Below, piece by piece: positions 54,191 through 64,000 of a stretch of DNA of 64,000 nucleotides. Source of the DNA: Chondrus crispus (lineage: Eukaryota; Rhodophyta; Florideophyceae; Gigartinales; Gigartinaceae); the NCBI RefSeq assembly GCF_000350225.1, contig NW_005178916.1, positions 207,991-271,990 of the forward strand, in the 5' to 3' direction. The number at the start of each line of letters is the position of its first letter. The stretch's first letter is position 1. The notes beneath the pieces were generated by a model. That model was not told the DNA's origin. It was given only the letters and a program-made list of their open reading frames with translations, and did not search any database. Position numbers and translations under genes: made by a program.

Positions 54191-56788
54191 TATGCTGTAC
54201 TTGTTGAAGCGCTTGACCGTGACACCTAAGATACCTTCACCGTACGTCTTATGACCTACATTGCGAGATGCCAAGTCATGGTAAATGAGTGTACTGAAGA
54301 AAGAGAAGATTTTGTCGCCCTTGGCGAACGTCCTGGAAGCAAAGACGCCCATTCCAGCTCTTTCATGTTTGATTGTTGACGGAGCAAGAAAAACACCTGC
54401 ATTGGTGTAATCGGTGATCATAAGAGTCTTGGGGTCCGTTTGCTCCTACAGTCCACGAAATTCGCGAGTCCACTTGTGCACTGGTTTGTTTAAGCAACGC
54501 ACAAGGAACTCGGGATTATTCCATTCGGCAGCGAGATGTGTTAGGAAGTGTTGCGGATGGATTTGATATTGAGGCATGCCTTTTGGAGATTTCCATCCAG
54601 GATCAGAAGGCATCCTGTAATTCTTGTCGTAGTCGTTGACGTACAAAGCGGCGTCCAGAAGTTCGGGGGAGAAAGGGACATCCGTTTTGCGTTCGGAAAT
54701 GATGCGTGCAATGCATTTGAAAACATGCTTGGAGGCATGGCTGTAACAGATACTGTCCCTTTCGCATCCAACGAATTGGCGATGTTTGGGCAAGTCGAAG
54801 CAGGCTATAGCAGTTGCGAACGTTCCAGAAAACAGGTCCACGACGATGTCACCTGGCTGAGAAATCAGCTGATGAGTTCTTTGAGCACACTTTGAGGTTT
54901 TTGCTCCGGCCGAAGGTCTGCCGTTCCAGAGTTGTCGGACTTCTGAACTCGAACGGATTCGGAAGGAAGAAGCCCCTTGCAGTTGTCAATTACATTTCGA
55001 TAAGCTGGATAGGTTAAAGCGACGTAGTTGAAGTTCTTGTAATTGACCATTTCTCTTTTTTCTGCTTGAGACGGTCCCAGTTTCGTTAAATGAACTGCAA
55101 ACTCGGCAATAGACGACAGTGTATTGGAAGACCTGTATGAGGCACCGTTTCGAGCTGACAGGTGCTTGGGAAAGATAATTGGGACTGAATCGACATCAAA
55201 AGTCGGTCGCTCAGCTTGGGTGTTACGGTCGGTCTAGTGATCGTTGAAGTGCTTTTCCCAGAGGCTGAACTGTTGGATACTGCAGTAAATGACTGCATGC
55301 CCTCCTGCACGAAGGAGACGGGCGGCTCTCTCGACGACCATTTTCATTTGATCTTCAGTAAGGTCGTCGTACGTTGCGTTCCTGGATCCTGCCAATCTTC
55401 TAATGTTGAACGGAGGATCTGTGAGGAGCAGTTGGACTTTTCCTAGTATTGGAGACGTGGAACCCAAGCTCTCAGTATCTTGTATTTCCTCAAAGGGAAC
55501 ATCGTGCATCCTCAAGAAGGGCGTCATTTCCTTCTCTAGAGTAGCCCATTTCTTTTTCATCTCTTGATCTGTAATCTCTGGGAGTTCGGCAATTGTGTAG
55601 TCGTCTGTGGGCGGTGAACATGAACGTGGCTTGGTTTGCAGAGGATTTGACGGCGTGGCATTAGCTTCATCAATATCCATTGCGTCGTCTCCAGTCGCCT
55701 GGGGCATTGTGGACCGAATCTTCTGTACCAATGTGGAGGAGAGGAGTTGGAATCGAGATGGTACAACTCCTCCAGGTGGAATCTTGAAACGATCCATATG
55801 ACCCCATTCGGAATGTTGTGAGCGGGTGTATAAATCAGTCGAGCTTATTGCTTCGCGGACGTCTGAGAAGAAGTCTTCAGCGAATATTCTGATGGCGTTG
55901 TCCAATTCATGAGGGCGACCAACCACACCCTCGAAGGTGTCTTGGGCCTCATGAGTAGGTTCGGCATCGATGTTGATGTACTGAAGTTGTATGTAAGGGG
56001 CGAATCCATCAGTGCGTTTCGAAATGACTTCAAACTGCAGAGCAGAATTGACACGCACGTAAGGGAGGACCATGTCTTCAATACTTTGAAAGCCAAGGTA
56101 AACTGCAAATGCGTCCCACGCCCTTGTTATTGCTTGAATAGTTTTCCAATCAGTTGTGAATGTTTTTTAGACGGCTCGGAGAGATTTTTCCAAGGAATGC
56201 TTTGTCAGTTGTTCCCTTGCCGTCGGACAACTTTCACTTTTTTCTTTGCGGTCTCTTTCCGGCCTTCAACTTTTCAGAGAGATATGCAGTGGCTGAAAGA
56301 AAGACTAGTTGCTCAAATCGCGTGCATGGTTCAGTGCGGAGATTGCCTTTCGCGAGAGACTGGGTCTTGGGGGCTCCAAGATCGGTGAAGAAACCCCAGA
56401 CGACGGCATCCAACCTAAACCAGTCGCTTTCTTCTATTGTTGCGTCGATGAAATCACGGACGCCACAGTCCGTTTCATTTAGTTCGCAATCCGCAGCGAG
56501 AGCGATGCGATAGTACTGGCCATGAGCATTGATACAGAGCTTGTTCTTCAGGTCGGTGGTGGAGTAGACTTCGTGACGCAGGGTCTGACTTCCGTTGCGA
56601 AGGATGGCTTTCAGAAGGTCTGTAACTTCTTTCGGCGTTGCAACTGTACTGGATTCTCGAATCGTGAGGATCCATTTATAAAACGGCACGAAGAGTTGGT
56701 CCTTGCGAGAAGCAGTTTCGTTTGTTCGGTTCCAGATGCTCCTGCAGATGAGAAAATGCTTGACGAGGTACGCAATTCTTGAAGACAT
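54137..56788 (-). pseudogene. DNA amino-methyltransferase (beta order) plus SET-like segment, broken
   Basis: ATG 56788 (MSSRIAYLVKHF) starts a helical N-terminal region of about 185 residues. After a frame change (about 56170-56234) comes a frame with the catalytic motif LLLTDPPFNIRRLAG and a following Rossmann strand (RAGGHAVIYCS), then a TAG at 55234 and, in phase, RPEQKPQSVLKELI. After another shift near 54880 comes the SAM-binding motif DIVVDLFSGTF...FVGCERD. The order catalytic motif then SAM motif is that of beta-class N6-adenine/N4-cytosine MTases. After one more TAG (54446) follows AGMGVFASRTFAKGDKIFSF, the start of a SET domain, which ends in foldback sequence without its catalytic part. 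Inactive here. Copy 2 keeps the same TAG. Confidence 0.68.
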
Positions 56789-57229
56789 GGTTAAGTTATA
56801 GTGTGTAGCGAGATGAGAGAGCCTTGGTGTCGAAGTGGAGGTGGTTGTGGAGGTGGTTGTCAATGTGTTTGTCGAGGTGGTTGTCGAGGTGAGTGAGGAA
56901 AGGATGAACTTGGAATCCTTGAGCCAGCGTTAAATTGACCCGAGAGAGAGTTGACGAAAAGCTCACTCTTCGGAAGAAAGGAAAGGCAACCGCTGAAAAT
57001 GTGATTGGTAAGACTGAAAAGTGAGCACCTAAAAAAGAGTAGTTGAGAACGTGGGAAGCGACCACTTAAACCGGTCTTGAACGCGCTTGGCGTGCCGTGC
57101 CATTACAAAAGTACATAGTTTATATAGCACGAAAAATATGAGTTGCCACCCATACCGCTAATGAAAATCTTGTCGTGCGACAATTTTTGGTTGGATTTTA
57201 GATTTATTAATTTTTTTATATCCGTGGTG

Positions 57230-57960
57230 GTGTCCCGTAGTGTAAAGCAGCGACACGGCCACCTGGAATGGACGAATTTCTCTAAAACTGGACAAATATT
57301 TTGGTAGTCATTTGGTCTACTACTACTACTATTAGTAGTAGTAGCCATACTACAGCGCAGTGACTCAGCAGTGATACAGTCGGTTAAGAGCGCGCCAATC
57401 CCTTCCTTGGTCGCGACTATTTATTCATTAGTTGAGTACGAGTTGCACGAGTTGTTGATGGATTGGAATAAGTGGTGTTGGCCGCGTGTAGCATACAGTT
57501 GTCTAGTTATTAGTATATTATTATTAAACGAACAATACGAGTACCACGGTTATATGATGACACGTGTTACACCTGTTGACGGGGGAAAAGAGGCTGTCGC
57601 GGGACAAGACTTCCAAATGCTGTATGGGTGGCCAGCCATACTAAAACTGGACAAATATTTTGGTAATTTTTTCGAGGTTGATTCCAGTTTGGGTAGCCAC
57701 CCATACAGTATTTGGAAATCTTGTCGCGCGACAAAATAATTTTTGGGCAAGGAAATTTTTGGATATTTTTTTATGCGTGGTGTAAAGCAGTGGCACGGCC
57801 GGTTAAAGCTCGAAATTACCTCTCTTGGTGCAAGGCAGGGACACGGCCGGTTAAAGCTCTGAAATTATCTTTCTTGCTGTAAAGCAGGGACACGGCCGGT
57901 TGGAGTCCCAGATTACCTTCCTGGTGGCGACCGTTTATTGGTTAAGAGAAAGGAATATTG
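57230..57960. repeat. Cluster of short repeats with tRNA-like heads, and a hairpin element
   Basis: Five related segments of the form GTAAAGCAGxGACACGGCC(GGTT) start near 57240, 57367, 57780, 57830 and 57882; the one at 57367 reads CAGTCGGTTAAGAGCGC, like a tRNA D-arm/A-box. Between them, 57590-57740 is an inverted repeat (CTTCCAAATGCTGTATGGGTGG and its complement), so frames reading there on both strands are not genes. This is the divergent promoter region between the MTase and ParB-like genes. Confidence 0.5.
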
Positions 57961-58164
57961 CACCGTTTTATTGGTCATACTGCTTGGCGGGGGGCTCAGA
58001 AACCCTCTGTTCGAAGACGAATAAATCAAACCGCATTGAGTTGAACACGAGACCTGCCCACGAGGCACACAACAATTCCCACAACATTCTCACACGAACT
58101 CATACATACTCATCACACACACATACTCATCACACGTCTTACAACACTCAGCAAAGCTTTCAAG

Positions 58165-60314
58165 ATGCAGCCGACGAACAACCAAGAGACTTCATCCCGT
58201 GGAAAGGGAACGGACGAGCACGAGGGCGAACAACCCGTTCCGATGGCCGTAGACCCTGTAGTTCCGGCGGAAACGCCGCCGACGAAGAAAGACCAAGGAC
58301 CCCAGAACGAGAAGGACTTTGCCGACTACGAGAGTTGAGATGAGGAGGAGAAAGTCTACCAAGGTCCTACTTTCCGCTCCTACTTGGGGAAATGCGATGC
58401 GTCCTGGTGTCAAACTCATGCTCTGAACAAGCGCAAGTGCTCTACCTGCAACAAGTATGCGCATGATGCATGTGATGCTGGAGAGATGAAGTTTGAGGCC
58501 ATTTCGCTTGCCAAGGGAAGAAGCCAAAGCAATATGGCATGTTCCCGGGAGTGTTTCGTTCAGGAAATGGGGTTACCGAAAAGTGTTTTGAAGACGCACA
58601 AGACTGGTGCTGGTGCTAGTTCTAAACAAGCCCAGGTAACGGCGAAGAACCGTGACGCCTCTGACCTCGTGGTGGGGATGGAAGGACTAACAGCATCCGC
58701 GAGTACGAGGCAACGTCAAGGAGCGACGAGGAGCAAGGTTACCGAGACAGAGGTCTGGCAAGTTCCGGATTCCGATGATGAGGGCCCTCCGGTACCTGTT
58801 CTTGAGTCAGACGTGTTGGACACACCGAAGGTCAACGCTGGCAGCTACCGTCAATTTCAAACGGAGATCAACATAGCCTTGATATGCGACCCTCCGAAGA
58901 CGTTGCGTGTGATTGACCCGAAACACGTGGGGGACCTCAAGCACGACTTCAAACGTCGGGGGTTCCTTCCTGTGGTCGGGACAATCTCAGTCGCCCTTAA
59001 GCAAGACGCTAGGAGAAGTCCAGGAGAAATCGCAGTCCCGCACGAGGCAATCAGGGCAGGCGGGAAAATCTAAGAAGAAGTTTGGCTTGTGGATGGGCGG
59101 AATCGGCACACAGCTTTAACTCAATTGGGTGCCGACGAAGCGGAATGGACGGAAGCAATTAAGTCACTCGGCGTGACGTTGTGGAGCGGGCTCACTGATG
59201 ACAATTATGTCTCTCACGCTGAGATTCTGGGCATTAGGGCGGTCCTGAACGCATCCAACTCTAACGTAAAGAGGATGTCGTTCAGTGACTCCGTGCATGG
59301 TACGGTGTCGTCATACAATGTGACGGCGAACCGCAATGCGCATGTGGACATGAGCAAGCTGCCGGACAGTGCCATTGCTACTGCTCTGAAAAAGATGAAT
59401 GTCCTTCCAAATTTGAGTGACCGTCAGATTCTGAGGTACACGCTGGTCGGCCGCAATTTGGCTGAGCGACCGCTTTGCTTCAAGATATTCTTGGAGGTGA
59501 CAGAGAAGTGCGGTCAGATCGGCATTGAGCATATGTCGAGCAAGGTCCTTTTTACGACCAAGGAAGCGTCCTTTTTTTACCTGGCTATGCATTCAGTTGC
59601 TAAAAGGGTCAACAACAAAACCGTGGGAACGTTCTCGGACATTCGCGACAAGTTTTATACTTTTTATTGCAGTTCTACATCGGCATCTTCAGACCATCTG
59701 CGAGTATAATAACATATCCGTTGACGACCTGTACAAGACGGAGGTCAATATTACCTCGAGCAAGAGTATCACAATTGAACGATCGCTTTGGTCGAGAATG
59801 GCGGCGTGGTCTTTTATTTGAGAGAAGGACCCTGAGGGCAAGTTGAGGTGGACTATCGACCGGCTCCAGAGCATCAACAGGGTCATCAAGAAGGCACTTG
59901 GACCTGAAATTCTTCCTGCTCCGCCTCGTGCACCAGATGACCACCCAACCCAAATGGTTGTTTATGAGGTCCGTGGAGGTTCTGCAGCAACGGATGAAGG
60001 TGACCGTGGTGATCGTGGTGTTGGTGGTTCTGGGCCTGGCGTTAGAAGCGGTGTGACCCGTAATGAGGATAGGGCCGTGCGCAAGTCGAGTCGCAAGAGG
60101 AATATTCGGGTTCTGAATGCCGATATTGTTCCCTAAGGGGGACCTTCTACACCGCTGACGAACCCGAATCGCGTGAGGCGGGGAAGGACCGGCGGACCGC
60201 GGAAGAAGCGGAAGATTGGCGATGTGGGGGATGTGGGGATGACGGAACTCAAGCAAACTCCTTCGGAACTTCAACCAGACCCAAATTGTGGATCTGATGA
60301 CAGAATTGAAAGCT
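58165..60314 (+). pseudogene. ParB/Srx-fold-like protein with Cys-rich N-terminus, broken
   Basis: ATG 58165 opens a frame with TGA at 58336 and TAA at 59071 but otherwise continuous to 59709; a shift near 59680 leads to 59709-60136, with an in-phase basic tail (GPRKKRKIGD) beyond a TAA. A Cys/His cluster lies around residues 77-130 (CDASWCQTH, CSTCNKYAHDAC, CSREC). Then come LRVIDPKHVGDLKHDF around 247 and LVDGRNRHTALTQLG around 308, the two hallmark segments of ParB/sulfiredoxin-fold domains (V.P..v..L....G and VDGxxRxxA). The TAA falls between them. Bacterial ParB binds DNA and CTP; MTase-associated ParB-like domains are known from phages and some eukaryotic systems. The basic tail could be a nuclear signal. 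A further frame to 60575 may be its decayed 3' end. Confidence 0.6.
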
Positions 60315-60574
60315 GATGTGGTTTTTCGCGGTGCGTCAGATGTTGAAGGTGACGATGGGGAGAGATTTGAGCCTTCGACCAAGGATTTCGATGACTCTTT
60401 GCCGACACGTCTCCCAATTGGTTACAAAGATCCGGTCCCCTATGAGGGACGTTCTCATCCGGTTTGGATGCGAATTGCCATTCGTCTCCCGACAAGATGG
60501 CCGAAACCAAATCCTCTGCGGCATGTCAGTCCATACTTGCAGGCTGTTCATATCCCCGACCAACACCGTGGACG

Positions 60575-63500
60575 AAAAGAGAAGCAGCGGTAACGGTAGC
60601 GGCAGTAGCGGCGGTAGCAACGGCAGCAGCGGCAGCGGCGCCAGCAGCAGCAGCGGCAGCAGCGTCCCCAGCGGCCCCAGCGGCGGCAACGGCAAAACGA
60701 GCGGCGCCAGCGGCGCCAGCGGCGGCTACGACGGCAACGGCATAACCAGCGGCGAAAGCGACAGCGGCGGCAAAACCAGCGGCGCCAGCGGCGGGGCGGG
60801 GCGGGGCAACGGGAAAACCAGCAGCGAAAGCGACAGCGGCGGCAAAACCTGCGACGAAAACGGCACCGGCGGCAAAACCAGCGGCGGAAGCGGCGCGGCG
60901 GCTGCAGCAGCAGAAGCCGCAACAGCACACAGCGTCGGCGGCGTTGGCAGCGAAAGTTGAGCAGGACAGAACGGCGGAAGAGGTGAGGCGGTGTGCGAAG
61001 GTGGCGTGTGGTGATGGGGAGGGAATTGCGCTGATGGCGTAACTTTGCCCCGCAAAAATACACAAATCTCAGCGCCGTCTTGCACAGCAGCACAAAACCT
61101 TTGTCATACGTAAACAAATGCAAAAATACCTTATCCCGTCAACTGCTAATCCCAAATAATTGCTCATCCCTTAATTACGCTAATCTCTTAATTACGCTAA
61201 TCCCCTTCATCCCTGTATCCCGTGATTCCTCCTAATCCCCCGAATCCTCCTAATCCCCTAAATCCCCCTAATCCTCCTAATATCTGAATCCTTCTAATCT
61301 CTTAATCATCCTAATTCTTCGAATCCTCTAATCCCACGAATCTCCCATTCCCACCTAATCTCCTACTCCTCTAAATCTTCAGACCACACCGAATCCCTAA
61401 AGTACAAAAACAACCCTACTTCTGAATCCCTTACTCTATATAATAAAAGGGAATATACCTTACTACTATAACCGAATATATATAATATAAAAGAAATAAC
61501 TCCTAATTGCGACGCCGTATTTAGTTCGTACGTGCACATTGGGACGCAGTTGGTCTAATATGAGGCCCTGCCACTAAATCTGCCTGCTGCAATATGGCCC
61601 GCGAACGATACGTTTTGGGCATCTGCCAAGCTTGCCAGACACGGGACACGCTCCGTGATAAAATATAAAGTCAAAAAATGCCTGTGCGCGTATAATCGCA
61701 CAGGGCAAAAATTAAAATTTGCGCACTGACATTTCATTGGCTGTGCGCCGCCGTCGACAACATTTGGGTCAGAAATTAGCAACATCAATGCGGCGAATTC
61801 AACGCGATTGAGGGTGCCGCCGTGCAAATCGGCCTATGTTTAGTTCTGGCGTCAGTTCCCGCGGGACGATACGTTTTCGGCATATGTCAGGATCGATACG
61901 TAATCACAAAAACGTATCGTCCGGGCCTCAATCGTCGTATGTGGGATTTCGGTACTGACTACGGTATATGGCTCAAAACGTATCGTTCTGGGTGATTTTG
62001 ACGGGGCCAATTTTCCGGTGGAACGATACGTTTTTAGGCCGATTTACACGGCGGCACCCTCATATGCACTGGATTCGCCACATTGCTGCTGCCCATTTTC
62101 TGCCCCAAATTTTGTCGACGGCGTCGCACAGCCAATAAAATGTCAGTGCGCAAGACCTAATTTTTGCCTTTTGCGATTATAGGCGCCGCGCACAGGCAAT
62201 ATTTTTAACTTCATATTTTATCACGTACCGTGTCCGGCGTCTGGCAAGCTTGTCACATGCCCAAAACGTATCGTGCTGGGGGCCATACTGCAGCAGACAG
62301 ATTTAGTGGCAGGGCCTCATATTAGACCGACTGCATCCCAATGCGCACGTACGAACTACGCAATAAGGCGTCGTAATTTAATGTTCTACGTATAGTTCCG
62401 TCGTCAGTTCCCGCAGGACGATACGTTTTCGGCATATGTCAGGATCGATACGTAATCACAAAAACGTATCGTCCGGGCCTCAATCGTCGTATGTGGGATT
62501 TCGGTACTGACTACGGTATATGGCTCAAAACGTATCGTTCTGGTTGATTTTGACGGGGCCAGTTTTCCGGTGGGACGATACGATTTTAGGCCGATTTACA
62601 CGGCGGCACCCTCATACGCGCTGGATTCGCCACATTGCTGTTGCCCATTTTCTGGCCCAAATTTTGGTGACGGCGGCGCACAGCCAATAAAATGTTAGTG
62701 GGCAAAATTTAATTTTTGCCCTTTGCGATATCGCACAGGGCACAAATTAAATTTTATTGCCTGTGCGCCGAGCCTATGATATTAGAGGCGTGGCGCACAG
62801 ATGCCCAAAACGTATCGTGCTGGGGGCCATATTACAGCAGGCAGATTTAGTGGCAGGGCCTCACATTAGACCCACTGCGTCCCAATGCGCACGTAAGAAC
62901 TACGCAATAAGGCGTCGCAATTTAATGTTCTATGTGTAGTTCCGTCGTCAGTTCCCGCGGGGCAATACGTTTTGGGCATATGTCAGGATCGATACGTAAT
63001 GACAAAAAACGTATCGTCCGGGCCTCAATCGTCGTATGTGGGATTTTGGTATTGACTACGGTATATGGCTCAAAACGTATCGTTCTGGGTGATTTTGACG
63101 GCGCCAATTTTCCGGTGGGACGATATGTTTTAGGCCGATTTACACGGAATTTTGGTGACGGCGGCGCACATTCGCCACATTGCTGTTGCCCATTTCTGGC
63201 CCAAATTTTGCCGACGGCGGCGCACAGCCAATAGAATGTCAGTGCGGAAGATTTAATTTGAGCCTATGATATTAGAGGCGTGGCGCACAGGCAATATTTT
63301 TAACTTCATATTTTATCACGTACCGTGTCCGGCGTCTGGCAAGCTTGTCACATGCCCAAAACGTATCGTGCTGGGGGCCATACTGCAGCAGGCAGATTTA
63401 GTGGCAGGGCCTCATATTAGACCCACTGCGTCCCAATGCGCACGTACGAACTATGCTGTACTTGTTGAAGCGCTTGACCGTGACACCTAAGATACCTTCA

Positions 63501-64000
63501 CCGTACGTCTTATGACCTACATTGCGAGATGCCAAGTCATGGTAAATGAGTGTACTGAAGAAAGAGAAGATTTTGTCGCCCTTGGCGAACGTCCTGGAAG
63601 CAAAGACGCCCATTCCAGCTCTTTCATGTTTGATTGTTGACGGAGCAAGAAAAACACCTGCATTGGTGTAATCGGTGATCATAAGAGTCTTGGGGTCCGT
63701 TTGCTCCTACAGTCCACGAAATTCGCGAGTCCACTTGTGCACTGGTTTGTTTAAGCAACGCACAAGGAACTTGGGATTATTCCATTCGGCAGCGAGATGT
63801 GTTAGGAAGTGTTGCGGATGGATTTGATATTGAGGCATGCCTTTTGGAGATTTCCATCCAGGATCAGAAGGCATCCTGTAATTCTTGTCGTAGTCGTTGA
63901 CGTACAAAGCGGCGTCCAGAAGTTCGGGGGAGAAAGGGACATCCGTTTTGCGTTCGGAAATGATGCGTGCAATGCATTTGAAAACATGCTTGGAGGCATG
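60575..64000. repeat. Tandem unit, copy 2 (cut by the window edge)
   Basis: Starts at the junction where the sequence downstream of the ParB-like gene gives way to AAGAGAAGCAGCGG and follows copy 1 to the edge. Includes GGC repeats (60586-60960), the CTAATCC tract (61130-61390), a foldback element (61509-62373, TAATT flanks) and two extra arms, one of them truncated and rearranged (62800-63284), with about 16 exact ACGATACGT-type sites. Confidence 0.9.
63398..64000 (-). pseudogene. Second copy of the MTase-SET gene, 3' end only
   Basis: Equals 54137-54739 almost base for base, including the TAG (63707-63709) between the MTase and SET-like segments and the abrupt end in foldback sequence. The shared TAG shows that the defect, or its tolerance, predates the tandem duplication. 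Confidence 0.7.

Larger units (their letters stand above)
51815..54739. repeat. Tandem unit, copy 1: part repeated at 60575-64000
   Basis: From the sequence AAGAGAAGCAGCGG onward this stretch recurs at 60575 with few differences, in the same order: GGC/AGC repeats, CTAATCC tract, foldback element, extra arms, SET/MTase 3' end. The offset is about 8.76 kb at first and 9.26 kb after an extra arm in copy 2. Confidence 0.9.

Noticed and set aside
57371-57750. Frames with YGWPAILKL / YGWLPKLES on opposite strands
   Set aside because: They are the two sides of one inverted-repeat element.
54446-59073. Alternative genetic code with reassigned stops
   Set aside because: All three stop codons interrupt frames here, while the young copia and Harbinger frames use none internally for hundreds of codons; pseudogene decay is simpler.
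54137-60314. Bacterial contamination suggested by MTase, ParB-like and PPK1 names
   Set aside because: The genes carry SET and Cys-rich eukaryotic-type segments, sit among foldback and LTR elements, and show no operon structure.

Overview
The window reads as eukaryotic repeat-dense DNA, made almost wholly of nested transposable elements and broken genes. Evidence: a chromodomain Ty3/gypsy family (two long copies plus a solo LTR), an almost intact Ty1/copia element, a PIF/Harbinger-type transposase, a possible piggyBac-like transposase and several pseudogenes. No bacterial gene order, rRNA, tRNA or CRISPR is visible. The lineage cannot be fixed from sequence alone. A red alga, oomycete or fungus-like genome would fit, but that is inference.

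Layout. 1-2.04 kb: a gag-like ORF (minus, running off the edge) and a candidate LTR. 2.06-3.65 kb: a broken fungal-type protein kinase, repeated in inverted orientation at 20.36-21.96 kb. 4.73-17.04 kb: gypsy A (minus), with 701-bp LTRs and a CCACC target duplication, inserted in an open host frame whose two halves lie at 17.05-17.4 and 4.55-4.73 kb. 17.4-18.1 kb: a polyphosphate kinase 1 pseudogene. 18.40-19.02 kb: a solo gypsy LTR (TSD CGACG). 22.26-31.47 kb: a PIF/Harbinger transposase gene split by a young copia element (23.425-31.301 kb, 1264-bp LTRs, TSD CCGTC). 31.99-33.12 kb: an unrecognised gene. 34.90-47.10 kb: gypsy B (plus) with a truncated 3' LTR and an antisense reading frame downstream of pol. 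47.4-48.5 kb: a possible transposase. 49.8-52.6 kb: degenerate CTAATCC tracts and GA/GGC-rich DNA. 51.8-64 kb: a roughly 9-kb unit in tandem, the second copy cut by the window edge.

The tandem unit is the most unusual part. It carries, divergently, a beta-ordered DNA amino-methyltransferase followed by a SET-like segment (minus) and a ParB/Srx-fold-like gene with a Cys-rich N-terminus (plus). Next to them are foldback arms containing about 13-16 copies per unit of an ACGATACGT / ACGTATCGT site. Both genes carry stops and frameshifts here, so these copies are probably decayed members of a family that should exist intact elsewhere.

The two gypsy elements share a design: an 857-codon gag frame, a probable -1 frameshift signal (A6 plus hairpin) at the gag stop, pro-RT-RNaseH-integrase-chromodomain, then a 3.5-4.1 kb 3' module bracketed by the same GTGAACG...CGTTCAC hairpin. 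In copy B that module carries a long antisense frame. The copia element uses an internal tRNA-iMet (half-tRNA) primer site and has an extra zinc-finger frame ahead of gag.
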